NCBI RefSeq assembly: GCF_035975855.1 | Contig: NZ_CP109055.1 | Coordinates: 7,006,001-7,070,000, forward strand | From: Streptomyces sp. NBC_01304 | GTDB taxonomy: Bacteria > Actinomycetota > Actinomycetes > Streptomycetales > Streptomycetaceae | Direction: 5' to 3' | Length of the DNA stretch: 64,000 nt | In this document: piece after piece, positions 42,203 through 50,209 of the stretch | Numbering within the stretch: the first letter of the stretch is position 1 | Layout: each line of letters starts with the position of its first letter | Position numbers and translations under genes: made by a program | Notes under the pieces: model-generated | The model's input: the letters and a program-made list of their open reading frames with translations, nothing else | Databases searched by the model: none | Told to the model about the DNA's origin: nothing

Positions 42203-42721
42203 TCACGCCTGGTTCGTCGCGGCAAGGAGCGTGCGCAGGAGGCCGTTCAGTTGCTCCGTCTCCCGGTCGTCGAGCGAGGTCAGGATCGCCTGGCGTACCT
42301 CAAGGCCCGCGACCACCGCCTCCTCGATCAGGGCGAGGCCCTTCTCGGTGAGAGTGACCTGCAGGCCGCGTCGGTCATTCGGGTCGGGGGAGCGGGCCAG
42401 CAGGCCTGCGCGCTCCAGTTTGTCGAGGCGTCCGGTCATGCCGCCCGTGGTGAGCATCAGCGTCGCCGAGAGCTGGCGCGGGGAGAGCGTGTACGGCTCG
42501 TCGGCCCGGCGCAGCGTGGCAAGGACGTCGAACTCGCCCCGGTTGATGCCGAATTGACCGTACGTCCGGTCCATCACCGTCTGCAGCTTCGCGGTGATCC
42601 GGGCGATCCGCCCGAAGACCGCCATCGCCTCCACGTCGAGTTCGGGGCGGACGGAGTTCCACTGGTCGATGATCGCGTCGACCGCGTCCGGGGCCTCCGA
42701 GGCTTTTCGAGATGCGCTCAT
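42203..42721 (-). CDS. MarR-family transcriptional regulator
   Basis: 172 residues. Winged helix with GINRGEFDVLATLRRAD, LSPRQLSATLMLTTGGMTGR and the wing LDKLERAGLLARSPDPNDRR. The N- and C-terminal helices form the dimer. It is divergent from an EamA exporter, and the intergenic DNA carries a 13-base-arm palindrome across the probable exporter promoter, so it most likely represses the exporter and itself. Start: ATG at 42721, giving MSASRKAS. Confidence 0.9.
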   Translation of the reverse strand: MSASRKASEAPDAVDAIIDQWNSVRPELDVEAMAVFGRIARITAKLQTVMDRTYGQFGINRGEFDVLATLRRADEPYTLSPRQLSATLMLTTGGMTGRLDKLERAGLLARSPDPNDRRGLQVTLTEKGLALIEEAVVAGLEVRQAILTSLDDRETEQLNGLLRTLLAATNQA

Positions 42722-42765
42722 GTCCCCAGTATCGGCGCCCGCTCGCTCGGTCGCAAGAAAGTTGC

Positions 42766-42800
42766 TTGACGGAAAGTAGCTTAGGAGTAAGCTACTTTCC
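42766..42800 (+). promoter_or_regulatory. Promoter and MarR operator upstream of the EamA exporter
   Basis: Perfect inverted repeat GGAAAGTAGCTTA-GGAG-TAAGCTACTTTCC (42771-42800). Further half-sites flank it: AAGTTGCTTG upstream and CAAGCTACTT downstream. A -35 TTGACG (42766-42771) and a -10 TAAGCT (42788-42793), 16 bases apart, are embedded in it, so repressor binding would block RNA polymerase. Confidence 0.75.
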
Positions 42801-42825
42801 AGCAAGCTACTTCCGAGGGGGAACC

Positions 42826-43887
42826 ATGAAGCGCACTGGCACCAGCACCAGCACCAGCACCAGCACAGGTACAGGCACCAGCACAGGTACAGGCACCAGC
42901 ACAGGCACAGGCACAGGCACAGGTACCGGCACCGGCACCGGCACCGGCAAGATCGCCACCATCGCCCTCACCGCCCTGGCCCCGATCTCCTGGGGCTCGA
43001 CCTACGCCGTGACCACGGAGTTCCTGCCGCCGGACCGGCCCCTGTTCACCGGCCTGATGCGCGCCCTGCCCGCGGGCCTCGCGCTCCTCGCCCTCGCCCG
43101 GGTGCTGCCGCGCGGCGCCTGGTGGTGGAAGTCGGCCGTGCTCGGTGCGCTGAACATCGGGGCCTTCTTCCCGCTGCTCTTCCTCGCCGCCTACCGCCTG
43201 CCCGGCGGCCTCGCGGCGGTCTTCGGCTCGGTCGGGCCGCTGTTCGCGGTGGGGCTCGCGGCCCTGGTCCTCGGGGAGCGGGTCACCGTGCGCAAGGTCC
43301 TCACGGCGATCGCCGCGGCGTTCGGCGTAAGCCTGGTCGTGCTCAAGGCGACGGCCGGGCTCGACCTCATCGGCGTACTCGCCGCGCTCGCCGGCACCGC
43401 GTCGATGTCCACCGGCACCATCATGACCAAGCGCTGGGGCCGCCCGGACGGCGTCGGCCCGCTCGCCATGACCGGCTGGCAGCTCGCCTGGGGCGGCCTC
43501 CTGATCGCGCCGCTCGCCTTCCTCGTCGAGGGCGCGCCGCCCGCGCTCGACGGGCGGAACATCGCGGGCTACCTCTACCTCGCGCTGGTCAACACGGCGG
43601 TCGCGTACTGGCTCTGGTTCCGCGGCATCGGCCGGCTGAGCGCGTCGCAGGCCACCTTCCTCGGCCCGATGTCCCCGATCGCCGCGGCCGTCATCGGCTG
43701 GGCCGCGCTCGGTCAGGCGCTGACCCCGGTGCAGTTGGCGGGGATGACGATCGCGTTCGGGGCGACGCTCGCGGGGCAGCTGGCGCCGCAGCGGGCGCCG
43801 GGCGTGACCACGGTGGTCGCGAGCTCCGAAACGTTCAGTTCTGCTTCAAAGAACGGTCGAAAGTTTTCGATGGACCTAAGCAAGTGA
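42826..43887 (+). CDS. EamA/DMT-family exporter with Thr-Gly/Ser-Thr repeat N-terminus
   Basis: 353 residues. After a 37-residue tail of alternating Thr with Gly or Ser come ten membrane helices in two EamA halves (first IALTALAPISWGSTYAVTTE; second half ends MSPIAAAVIGWAALGQALTP). It probably exports a metabolite or drug. The tail is encoded by hexamer-like repeats GGCACA/ACCAGC (42838-42949). The last 25 codons after GVTTVVAS use many A/T-ending codons, unlike the rest, as if the 3' end came from other DNA. Start: ATG at 42826 after GAGGGGG. Confidence 0.87.
   Translation: MKRTGTSTSTSTSTGTGTSTGTGTSTGTGTGTGTGTGTGTGKIATIALTALAPISWGSTYAVTTEFLPPDRPLFTGLMRALPAGLALLALARVLPRGAWWWKSAVLGALNIGAFFPLLFLAAYRLPGGLAAVFGSVGPLFAVGLAALVLGERVTVRKVLTAIAAAFGVSLVVLKATAGLDLIGVLAALAGTASMSTGTIMTKRWGRPDGVGPLAMTGWQLAWGGLLIAPLAFLVEGAPPALDGRNIAGYLYLALVNTAVAYWLWFRGIGRLSASQATFLGPMSPIAAAVIGWAALGQALTPVQLAGMTIAFGATLAGQLAPQRAPGVTTVVASSETFSSASKNGRKFSMDLSK
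42838..42949. repeat. Hexamer-like tandem repeat in the 5' end of the EamA gene
   Basis: Irregular runs of ACCAGC, then AGGTAC/AGGCAC, then GGCACC encode a Thr-Gly/Ser-Thr tail. Gain or loss of six-base units would keep the frame, so tail length can vary. Confidence 0.85.
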
Positions 43888-43991
43888 GGGATGGGACTGT
43901 AGATCACGTCGGCGAGGGAAACCCCCGCGAAGGCATCGTCAAGCTCCATCAACTAGGCCCCTGACCAGGGGAGACAGGCAAGGGATACGTC
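43888..43991. other. Spacer between two EamA genes with a CCCCTG/CAGGGG palindrome
   Basis: 104 bases of lower GC. CCCCTG-AC-CAGGGG (43958-43971) lies 20 bases before the next start and could be an operator. A minus-strand frame from 43952 (MMELDDAFAGVSLADVIYSP) runs into the 3' end of the exporter and may be a fragment of an old gene. It is not annotated as a gene. Confidence 0.4.
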
Positions 43992-45068
43992 ATGGCAGTC
44001 CTGGACCGAGCCCACAGCAGCGAGGCAGTCGCGACCTCGACGTCGACGAAGGGTCAGCAGGCCCCGGCCCGCGGCCTCGTCCTCGCGGCCGTCGCGACGG
44101 TGGTCTGGTCCGGAAGCTTCGTCGCCGCACGGGCCCTCGGCGACTCCGTCCCGCCCATTCAGCACGCCTTCTGGCGCTGGATCATCGCCATCGTCGCCGT
44201 CGCCCCCTTCGCGGCCCGCGAGGCCTGGCGGCAGCGGGACCTGATCCGCCGCCACATACGCTTCGTGCTCGTCGCCGCCCTCCTCGGGATCACCGTCTAC
44301 AACACCCTGGTCAACCAGGCCGGCACCTCCACCTCCGCCGGAAACATGGGCATGATCATGGCCGCCTCGCCGGTCCTGATGGCCCTGTACGAGCGCTTCA
44401 CCGGCGCCCGCCTCGGCGCCCGCCGCATCGCCGGGATGCTGATCGCCTGCGCCGGAGTGCTGTTGCTCGTCAGCAAGGGTTCCCTCGCGATGGACTTCGC
44501 GGCAGGCGACCTGTGGATGATCGGCGCCGCCGTCTCCTTCGCCTCGTACAGCGCGATCCTGCGCCGCAAGCCCGCCGAGATCGGCGGCCTCGCCTTCCTG
44601 CTCTGGACGTTCGTCCTCGGCACCCTGATGCTGCTGCCCGCCTACCTGGTGAGCCTGTCCGTCCAGGGTGGCTTCGAGGTCTCCACCGAGACGGTCTCGC
44701 CGCTCCTCTACGTCGGTGTCGCGTCCTCGGCCGTGGCCTTCTTCGCCTGGAACAAGGCGATCTCGCTCATCGGCGCGGCCCGCGCCGGGGTCATCTACTA
44801 CATGCAGCCCGTCTGCGTCGCGGCCCTCTCGCTGGTGATCCTGGGCGAGGAGATCGACCTGATGAAGATCGTCTGCATGGTCCTGATCCTGGGCGGCGTG
44901 ATCCTGGGGGCGGCCCGCAGCGGCGCGGCCCGTGGCGGCGCGGCTCGTGGCAGCGTCGATCGGAGCGGCGCCGATCGCAGCAGCGCCGATAGCGGTAGCG
45001 CGGCTCGCAGCGCCGCCGATCGCAGTGCCGCGGCTCGCAGTGCCGCCGATCGCGGCGCCGCTGAGTGA
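43992..45068 (+). CDS. EamA/DMT-family exporter with Ser/Ala/Asp/Arg repeat C-terminus
   Basis: 358 residues. Ten membrane helices in two EamA repeats (LVLAAVATVVWSGSFVAARA; SPLLYVGVASSAVAFFAWNK; VCMVLILGGVILGAA). The final 50 residues are a degenerate repeat of Arg-Ser-Ala-Ala-Asp units encoded by GGCGCGGC/GATCGCAGC-type DNA (44918-45062), so the tail is probably disordered. Start: ATG at 43992 after AAGGGA. It is closer to RhaT/YdcZ-type exporters than to its upstream neighbour; substrate unknown. A U-tailed terminator lies 180 bases downstream. Confidence 0.88.
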   Translation: MAVLDRAHSSEAVATSTSTKGQQAPARGLVLAAVATVVWSGSFVAARALGDSVPPIQHAFWRWIIAIVAVAPFAAREAWRQRDLIRRHIRFVLVAALLGITVYNTLVNQAGTSTSAGNMGMIMAASPVLMALYERFTGARLGARRIAGMLIACAGVLLLVSKGSLAMDFAAGDLWMIGAAVSFASYSAILRRKPAEIGGLAFLLWTFVLGTLMLLPAYLVSLSVQGGFEVSTETVSPLLYVGVASSAVAFFAWNKAISLIGAARAGVIYYMQPVCVAALSLVILGEEIDLMKIVCMVLILGGVILGAARSGAARGGAARGSVDRSGADRSSADSGSAARSAADRSAAARSAADRGAAE

Positions 45069-45251
45069 GCCGCGTGATGGCCTGGAGGTAGGGGCAAAAG
45101 CGGGATTGCGTGGCTGATGGGGGTGGGGGGTGCAGGTGGCCTCCGCCCCCTTCGTCGTTGGCTGCGGACCGTCTGTGGCTGGCTTTCCCCAATTGCGGTC
45201 AGTGCGGGGCAAAAGGGGCGGCGGCGGAGATGGGGAGGGTCGGGTGGGGGG

Positions 45252-45287
45252 AAAGGGGCAATTACTGCCCCAATTTGCCCCTTTTTT
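45252..45287 (+). terminator. Rho-independent terminator with U-tract
   Basis: Stem AAAGGGGCAATT with AATTTGCCCCTTT (one bulged base), loop ACTGCCCC, followed by a run of T. Canonical U-tailed terminators are uncommon in such GC-rich genomes. It would end the EamA transcript. Confidence 0.7.
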
Positions 45288-45306
45288 CTGCCCGTTTCCC
45301 CCCACC

Positions 45307-45376
45307 TAGCTGCTCCCGCCTAGCTGCTCCCGCCTGGCTGCTCCCGCCTGGCTGCTCCCTTCTAGCTGCTCCCTCG
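45307..45376. repeat. 14-base tandem repeat, five copies
   Basis: TAGCTGCTCCCGCC at 45307 and 45321, TGGCTGCTCCCGCC at 45335, TGGCTGCTCCCTTC at 45349 and TAGCTGCTCCCTCG at 45363. Non-coding; copy number is likely to vary. Confidence 0.85.
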
Positions 45377-45611
45377 ACTCGCGCAGCTGCTTCCCGGGGC
45401 CGTACTGACCGTCATGGGGGAAAGCCAGCCACAGACGGTCCGCGGTCGACGACGAAAGAAGCGGAGGCCACCTGCACCACCCACCCGCCCCAGCCACGCA
45501 ATCGAGTCTTTCGTCTCTGCCCGAGCAGAGCTCCGCGGCGGGCAGAGCTCCGCGGCGAGCAGGGTCCGCCGGCGCGCGGGGCCCGCCGGTGCGCGGGATA
45601 AGTTGCCGCGT

Positions 45612-46574
45612 ATGACCGAGTGGGACATCAAGAAGCTGCAGATCCTGCGGACCCTGCGCGACCGGGGCACCGTGACCGCGGCTGCCGAGGCGCTGCTCAT
45701 GACGCCCTCGGCCGTGTCCCAGCAGCTGTCCAACCTCGCCAAGCAGGTCGGCGTACCGCTGCTCGAAGCGCAGGGGCGGCGCGTACGCCTGACCGACGCG
45801 GCCCATCTGGTGCTACGCCACGCGGAGCTCGTCTTCGCCCAACTGGAGCTAGCCGACGCGGAGTTGGCGGGCTATGTGCACGGCGAGGCGGGGGAGGTCC
45901 GGGTCGGGGCGTTCTCGACCGCCGTGCCCGCCCTGGTCGTGCCCGCAGTGCGGCAGCTGCGCGAGGTGGCGCCGGGGCTCGACGTGCGGGTCCGGGAGGC
46001 CGAGGCGGCGGAGGCGTACGAACTGCTCTCGGGTGGCGAGGTGGACCTGGCCCTGTCCCTCGCCGCGCACGCGCCGACCGCCCGTGACCCCAAGTTCACC
46101 CGCGTACCGCTGCTCGCCGATCCGCTGGACGTGGCCCTGCCCGTGGGGCATCCGCTCGCGGACAAGAGCCGGCTCCGGCTCGCCGATCTCTCCGGGGAGC
46201 AGTGGATCTTCGGGGGGAGCGGGCCCTGGTCGGAGATCACGCTGGCCGCGTGCGAGGTCGCCGGGTTCGTGCCGGAGCAGGCGCACAGCGCGGCCGGGTG
46301 GACGGCGATCCTGGCCATGGTCGAGGCCGGGATGGGCGTCGCGCTGGTGCCGCGGATGGCGGCGGGCCCCCGGCAGGCGCACACGGACGGCGTGGTCATG
46401 CGCGAGCTGCGCGCCGATCAGCCGCGCCGCCATGTCGTCGCCGCGGTGCGGCGCGGGGCGGAGGAAGGGCCTGCGGTGGCCCGGGTGCTCGGGGCGCTGC
46501 GGGATGCGGCGGCGGGTTCGGGGGCGGGCGCGGGCACGGGTTCTGGGGCGAGTGCGGGTGACGCCCCGGCGTAA
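45612..46574 (+). CDS. LysR-family transcriptional regulator
   Basis: 320 residues. N-terminal helix-turn-helix (LQILRTLRDRGTVTAAAEAL then MTPSAVSQQLSNLAKQVGVP) and a LysR substrate-binding domain (VRVGAFSTAVPALVVPAVRQ ... GGEVDLALSL ... AILAMVEAGMGVALVPRMA). The tail is Gly/Ala/Ser repeat. The start ATG at 45612 (MTEWDIKKLQ) has a poor ribosome site. It precedes the carboxylesterase gene in the same direction, with 245 bases between, so it may regulate a gene elsewhere. Confidence 0.88.
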   Translation: MTEWDIKKLQILRTLRDRGTVTAAAEALLMTPSAVSQQLSNLAKQVGVPLLEAQGRRVRLTDAAHLVLRHAELVFAQLELADAELAGYVHGEAGEVRVGAFSTAVPALVVPAVRQLREVAPGLDVRVREAEAAEAYELLSGGEVDLALSLAAHAPTARDPKFTRVPLLADPLDVALPVGHPLADKSRLRLADLSGEQWIFGGSGPWSEITLAACEVAGFVPEQAHSAAGWTAILAMVEAGMGVALVPRMAAGPRQAHTDGVVMRELRADQPRRHVVAAVRRGAEEGPAVARVLGALRDAAAGSGAGAGTGSGASAGDAPA

Positions 46575-46819
46575 GGTGCGCCGTTTTGGGACCGGTTGGC
46601 CGATTTGGGGCGAGTGATTCGCGCCCACTTGTGTGCGGTACGTGTGTGAACTGTGCAGGCCGCGCGGGTGGCTCCGGTCGGCTTCGGGCCAACTCCCGGG
46701 CGGGCGGCTGTCACTGACGGTTGATCACTGGTCACCTTGGGCGGTCGGGCGGACGGCAAGGACATCAGGCCCGCCGACAGCATCCGCGCTCCGCACTCCG
46801 CGCTCAGGGAGGAATCCAC

Positions 46820-48382
46820 ATGCCCATCCAGACGTCCGAGGTGAACACGGCGTACGGCAAGGTCTCCGGCATCGTCGAGGACGGGATAGCCCGCTTCCTC
46901 GGCATCCCCTACGCCGCCCCGCCGGTCGGCGACCTCCGCTTCGCCGCCCCGCAGGCGCCCGAGCCGTGGACCGGCGTGCACGACGCCTACACCTACGGCC
47001 CGACCCCGCCGAAGCCGCTCCTCGACCCCGAGAGCGAGATGGGCAAGCTGATGCCCGAGCCGTCCTACGAGGGCGACGGCTGGCTCAACCTCAATGTGTG
47101 GACCCCGAGGCCCGAGGACGGCGCGGAGCTGCCGGTCATGGTCTGGATCCACGGCGGCGCCTTCACCTCCGGCTCCTCCGCGGTCAGGGGCTACGACGGC
47201 GCCACCTTCGCCCGCGACGGCGTGGTCTGCGTCAGCCTCAACTACCGGCTCGGCGTCGAGGGATTCGCCTACATCGAAGGCGCGGACTGTCCGGCCAACC
47301 GAGGCCTGCGCGACCAGGAGTTCGCGCTCCAGTGGGTGCGGCAGAACATCGCGAGGTTCGGCGGGAACCCGGACAACGTCACCGTCTTCGGCGAGTCCGC
47401 CGGCGCGATGAGCATCCTCGCCCATCTCTCCCGCGACACCGACCTGTTCCACAAGGCGATCGTGCAGAGCGGCACGGCGCACATCGCGCAGACCGTCGAG
47501 GACGCCAAGCTCGTCATCAGGGAGATCGCCAAGGAGCTGGGCAGGCCGGGCGCGACGAAGGCCGACCTGATCGACGTCCCGATGGCCGACCTCATCAAGG
47601 CGCAGGCCGCGGTGAACAGCGATGTGGTGACGAACGCGAACAAGACCAAGTACGGGGCCTCGACCATCGCGTCCTGCGGGATGTCGCTGATGCCCGTGAT
47701 CGACGGCGACTTCCTCACCCAGCCCCCGATCTCCGCCATCGCGGAGGGCGCGGGCGAGCGGGTGCAGCTGCTGCTCGGTACCAACAGCGAGGAGTTCCGG
47801 CTCTTCGTCATGCCCACCTGGATGGTCGCCTGGACCGACCCGATCCTGTTCCGGGTCAGGCTCGGGCAGTACGGCGCACCCGACGGGTCGTACGCGCTGT
47901 ACCGGGACTCGGAGTACAACGTCGAGCCGTACAAGCGGCCGAAGGCGCCGGCCATCGCCTGTGCGGTGCTCACCGACCGGATGTTCTGGATCCCCACGAT
48001 CCGTATCGCCGAGGCGCGCGCGAACGCGTCGGCCGGCACGCACGTCTACGAGTTCGGCTTCCGCTCCCCGACCGTGCCCAACGAGCACGACATCGAGCTC
48101 GGCTCCTCGCACGCCCTGGAGCTGCCCTTCATGTGGGACACCCTGGCCAACCCGGACAGCCTGTACCTCACGGGGGCCGAACCGCCGCAGGCGCTCGCCG
48201 ACGAGATGCACCAGGCGTGGGTCGGCTTCGCGAGCGGTGGGGCGCCGGACTGGAACGCGTACGACACCGAAGCGCGCTCCGTCATGTCGTTCTGGCACAA
48301 CGACCAGGCGCAGAGCGTCGAGGTGCACGACCCGCGCCGTGGAGAGCGGGAGCACTGGGACGGTGAACTCCAGGCGAAGTAG
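46820..48382 (+). CDS. Type B carboxylesterase/lipase family protein
   Basis: 520 residues, alpha/beta hydrolase. The N-terminal FLGIPYAAPPVGDLRFAAPQ is diagnostic of the type B esterase family. The oxyanion hole is WIHGGAF, the nucleophile Ser193 lies in FGESAGAMS, and the acid and His probably lie in TNSEEF and SSHALELPF. No signal peptide, so cytoplasmic. Substrate (para-nitrobenzyl-ester-like) unknown. Start: ATG at 46820 after GGGAGGA. Confidence 0.9.
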   Translation: MPIQTSEVNTAYGKVSGIVEDGIARFLGIPYAAPPVGDLRFAAPQAPEPWTGVHDAYTYGPTPPKPLLDPESEMGKLMPEPSYEGDGWLNLNVWTPRPEDGAELPVMVWIHGGAFTSGSSAVRGYDGATFARDGVVCVSLNYRLGVEGFAYIEGADCPANRGLRDQEFALQWVRQNIARFGGNPDNVTVFGESAGAMSILAHLSRDTDLFHKAIVQSGTAHIAQTVEDAKLVIREIAKELGRPGATKADLIDVPMADLIKAQAAVNSDVVTNANKTKYGASTIASCGMSLMPVIDGDFLTQPPISAIAEGAGERVQLLLGTNSEEFRLFVMPTWMVAWTDPILFRVRLGQYGAPDGSYALYRDSEYNVEPYKRPKAPAIACAVLTDRMFWIPTIRIAEARANASAGTHVYEFGFRSPTVPNEHDIELGSSHALELPFMWDTLANPDSLYLTGAEPPQALADEMHQAWVGFASGGAPDWNAYDTEARSVMSFWHNDQAQSVEVHDPRRGEREHWDGELQAK

Positions 48383-48406
48383 CCGCAGCGCGGCCCGGGT
48401 GGTGCG

Positions 48407-50110
48407 TCAGGCTCCGCGCAGGAGGTCGCCGAGGACGGCCACGCCCTCGGTGATCGCCGAGGGGTGCGCCGCCGCGTAGCCGAGGACCAGGCCCTGGGTG
48501 CCGGGGAGTTGGGCGTGCCAGGACAAGGGGTGCGCCTTGACTCCCCGCTCCAGGGCCCCGGCCGCCACCTCCGTGTCCGTCCTGCCGCTGTCGTACGTGA
48601 CCGTCAGGTGCAGGCCCGCCGCCGCACCGTGGACCGTCGCGTCCGGCAGGTACCGGCCGAGCGCCGCGATCATCGTGTCCCGGCGGCGGCGATGGCGGGC
48701 CCTGCTCAGGCGCAGGTGGCGTTCCATCGCGCCGGACGCGAGGAAGTGGGCGAGGACCAGCTGGGGGAGGGCCGCGTTGCCGAGGTCGGCGAAACGCTTG
48801 GCCTCGACGAGGGCGTCGCGGTGGCGGGGCGGGGGCAGCATCCAGCCGATCCGCAGGGCCGGGGCGAGGATCTTGGACACACTGCCCGCGTACAGGACCT
48901 GGTCGGGCAGGAGCGAGCGCAGGGCCGCGACCGGGGGGCGGTCGTAGCGGTGCTCGGCGTCGTAGTCGTCCTCGATGATCAGGCCGTTCGACTCGGCGGC
49001 CCAGGCGAGCAGTTCACGGCGGCGCTCGCCCGCGAGGACGACGCCCATCGGGAACTGGTGGGCGGGGGTGAGGAGCACGGCGGACGCCCCGGTGGCACGC
49101 AGGACGTCGACGCGCAGGCCGTCCGCGTCGACCGGTACGGGCGGGGTGTCCAGCTGCCAGTTGTGCAGATGCTGACGGGCGCCCAGCGAGCTCGGCTCCT
49201 CCACCGCGAGGGCCGATATGCCTTCGGCGCGCAGGACTTGGGCGACCAGAGAGAGGGTCTGTGCGGTCCCGGAGGTCACGATCAGCTCGTCCGGCTCCGC
49301 CCGGATGCCCCGGTTCCGGGCCAGCCAGTGCACGATCGCCTGCCGCAGGGCGGGGGTGCCGCGCGGGTCGCCGTACCCGAAGTCGGCGGGGGCAAGCCCG
49401 GCGAGCACGGCCCGCTCGGCCCGCAGCCAGGACGCACGGGGGAAGGCGGCGAGGTCGGGGAGGCCCGGGGTGAGGTCCATCCGGGCGGGGGCGGCACGGA
49501 TGGCATCGAAGACGTCGAGTCCGGGGGTGGGGGCGAACGCGGGCGCGCGGGACGCGGGTTGAGCGCGCTCGGCGCTGTGCCGGGCGGGGGTTGTGGGTCG
49601 GGCATGCCTTGTGTTGTCCCGGGCGGGGGTTGTGCGCTGGGTGTGCCCAGCGGTGTGGCGGGCGGGGGTGGTGGGCTGGATGTGCCTCCTGCCGCCCGGT
49701 GCGGGAGCTGCGGGTCGGGTGTGCGTTGCGTCGTCCCACGCGGCGACCGGGGCCGCCAGGACGACGGTGCCGCCCCGGCCGTGTCCCGCCACCTGCCCGT
49801 CCTCGCCGAGCCGGCGATACGCCTCGGTGACCACGCCTCGCGAGACCCGCAACTCCCCGGCGAGCACCCGGCTCGCGGGCAACCGCGTGCCCACCGGCAG
49901 CCGCCCGTCCGCGATCGCCGCCCGCAACTCCCGCGCCAGCCAGTCGGCCAGACCGCCCGCGGGGGCGTCGGTGGTACGCAGCTGGAGGAAGTCGGCGGCG
50001 CCCGGCGGCGCGTTCCCGGCTGTCCCGGCCTGCGTACGGCTTCCAGCCGCCGAGCCGACCACGCCGCTCCTGGCCTCCGCCCCGGCCCCGCCGATCCCAG
50101 CCCTCGCCAT
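48407..50110 (-). CDS. MocR/PdxR-type regulator: GntR helix-turn-helix fused to aminotransferase-like PLP domain
   Basis: 567 residues. GntR winged helix (ADWLARELRAAIADGRLPVG, LPASRVLAGELRVSRGVVTE) joined by a linker of about 60 residues to a fold type I PLP domain (FGYGDPRGTPALRQAIVHWL, VTSGTAQTLSLVAQVLRAEG, IIEDDYDAEHRYD; PLP lysine in YAGSVSKILAPALRIGW). The linker is a repeat of TTPARHT/TTPARDN units encoded by tandem DNA at about 49565-49700. MocR proteins use PLP as effector or anchor and usually act on the divergent gene, here a LysE exporter. Start: ATG at 50110 after GGGAG. Confidence 0.9.
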   Translation of the reverse strand: MARAGIGGAGAEARSGVVGSAAGSRTQAGTAGNAPPGAADFLQLRTTDAPAGGLADWLARELRAAIADGRLPVGTRLPASRVLAGELRVSRGVVTEAYRRLGEDGQVAGHGRGGTVVLAAPVAAWDDATHTRPAAPAPGGRRHIQPTTPARHTAGHTQRTTPARDNTRHARPTTPARHSAERAQPASRAPAFAPTPGLDVFDAIRAAPARMDLTPGLPDLAAFPRASWLRAERAVLAGLAPADFGYGDPRGTPALRQAIVHWLARNRGIRAEPDELIVTSGTAQTLSLVAQVLRAEGISALAVEEPSSLGARQHLHNWQLDTPPVPVDADGLRVDVLRATGASAVLLTPAHQFPMGVVLAGERRRELLAWAAESNGLIIEDDYDAEHRYDRPPVAALRSLLPDQVLYAGSVSKILAPALRIGWMLPPPRHRDALVEAKRFADLGNAALPQLVLAHFLASGAMERHLRLSRARHRRRRDTMIAALGRYLPDATVHGAAAGLHLTVTYDSGRTDTEVAAGALERGVKAHPLSWHAQLPGTQGLVLGYAAAHPSAITEGVAVLGDLLRGA

Positions 50111-50141
50111 GCCGCCCCCAACTCCCGTTCCCCTAAGCCAG

Positions 50142-50190
50142 TTATGGACCCCTCGAACCGCCCCCCATTGGACCTGTCCACCAGTCCATT
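50142..50190. promoter_or_regulatory. Putative MocR operator between the divergent genes
   Basis: TTATGGACC at 50142, the near-palindrome TGGAC-CT-GTCCA at 50169-50180 and a further AGTCCAT at 50183 give repeated GGAC/GTCC half-sites, in the arrangement of direct plus inverted repeats bound by MocR/PdxR regulators. Lies between the starts at 50110 and 50210. Confidence 0.5.
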
Positions 50191-50209
50191 CTCCCGCCAG
50201 AGTCAGAGC

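Larger units (their letters stand above)
45104..45503. repeat. Imperfect inverted repeat, arms of about 106 bases
   Basis: Left arm 45104-45209 and right arm 45396-45503 are inverted copies with roughly 80% identity by eye. Shared blocks: ATTGCGTGGCTG, GGTGCAGGTGGCCTCCGC, TTCGTCGT, GCGGACCGTCTGTGGCTGGC, TTTCCCC and CGGTCAGT. The 186-base spacer holds a terminator and tandem repeats. It could be an old duplication or a small non-autonomous element; target-site duplications were not seen. Confidence 0.7.
45069..45611. other. Intergenic region with long inverted repeat, tandem repeats and terminator
   Basis: 543 bases without a credible gene. It contains inverted arms at 45104-45209 and 45396-45503, a U-tailed hairpin at 45252-45287 and five 14-base tandem units at 45307-45376. 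Open frames across the arms are compositional; they encode related ADRLWLAFP strings because the arms are copies of each other. The promoter of the LysR gene should lie at the right end, but no clear -10/-35 was found. Confidence 0.7.

Noticed and set aside
43713..43952. 79-codon minus-strand frame as a gene
   Set aside because: The first 45 codons look natural but the rest is antisense to conserved exporter sequence, so at most it is a fragment.
48464..50209. Long plus-strand open frame upstream of the LysE gene
   Set aside because: It runs antisense to the MocR gene. The LysE homology begins only at 50210, where the real start is.
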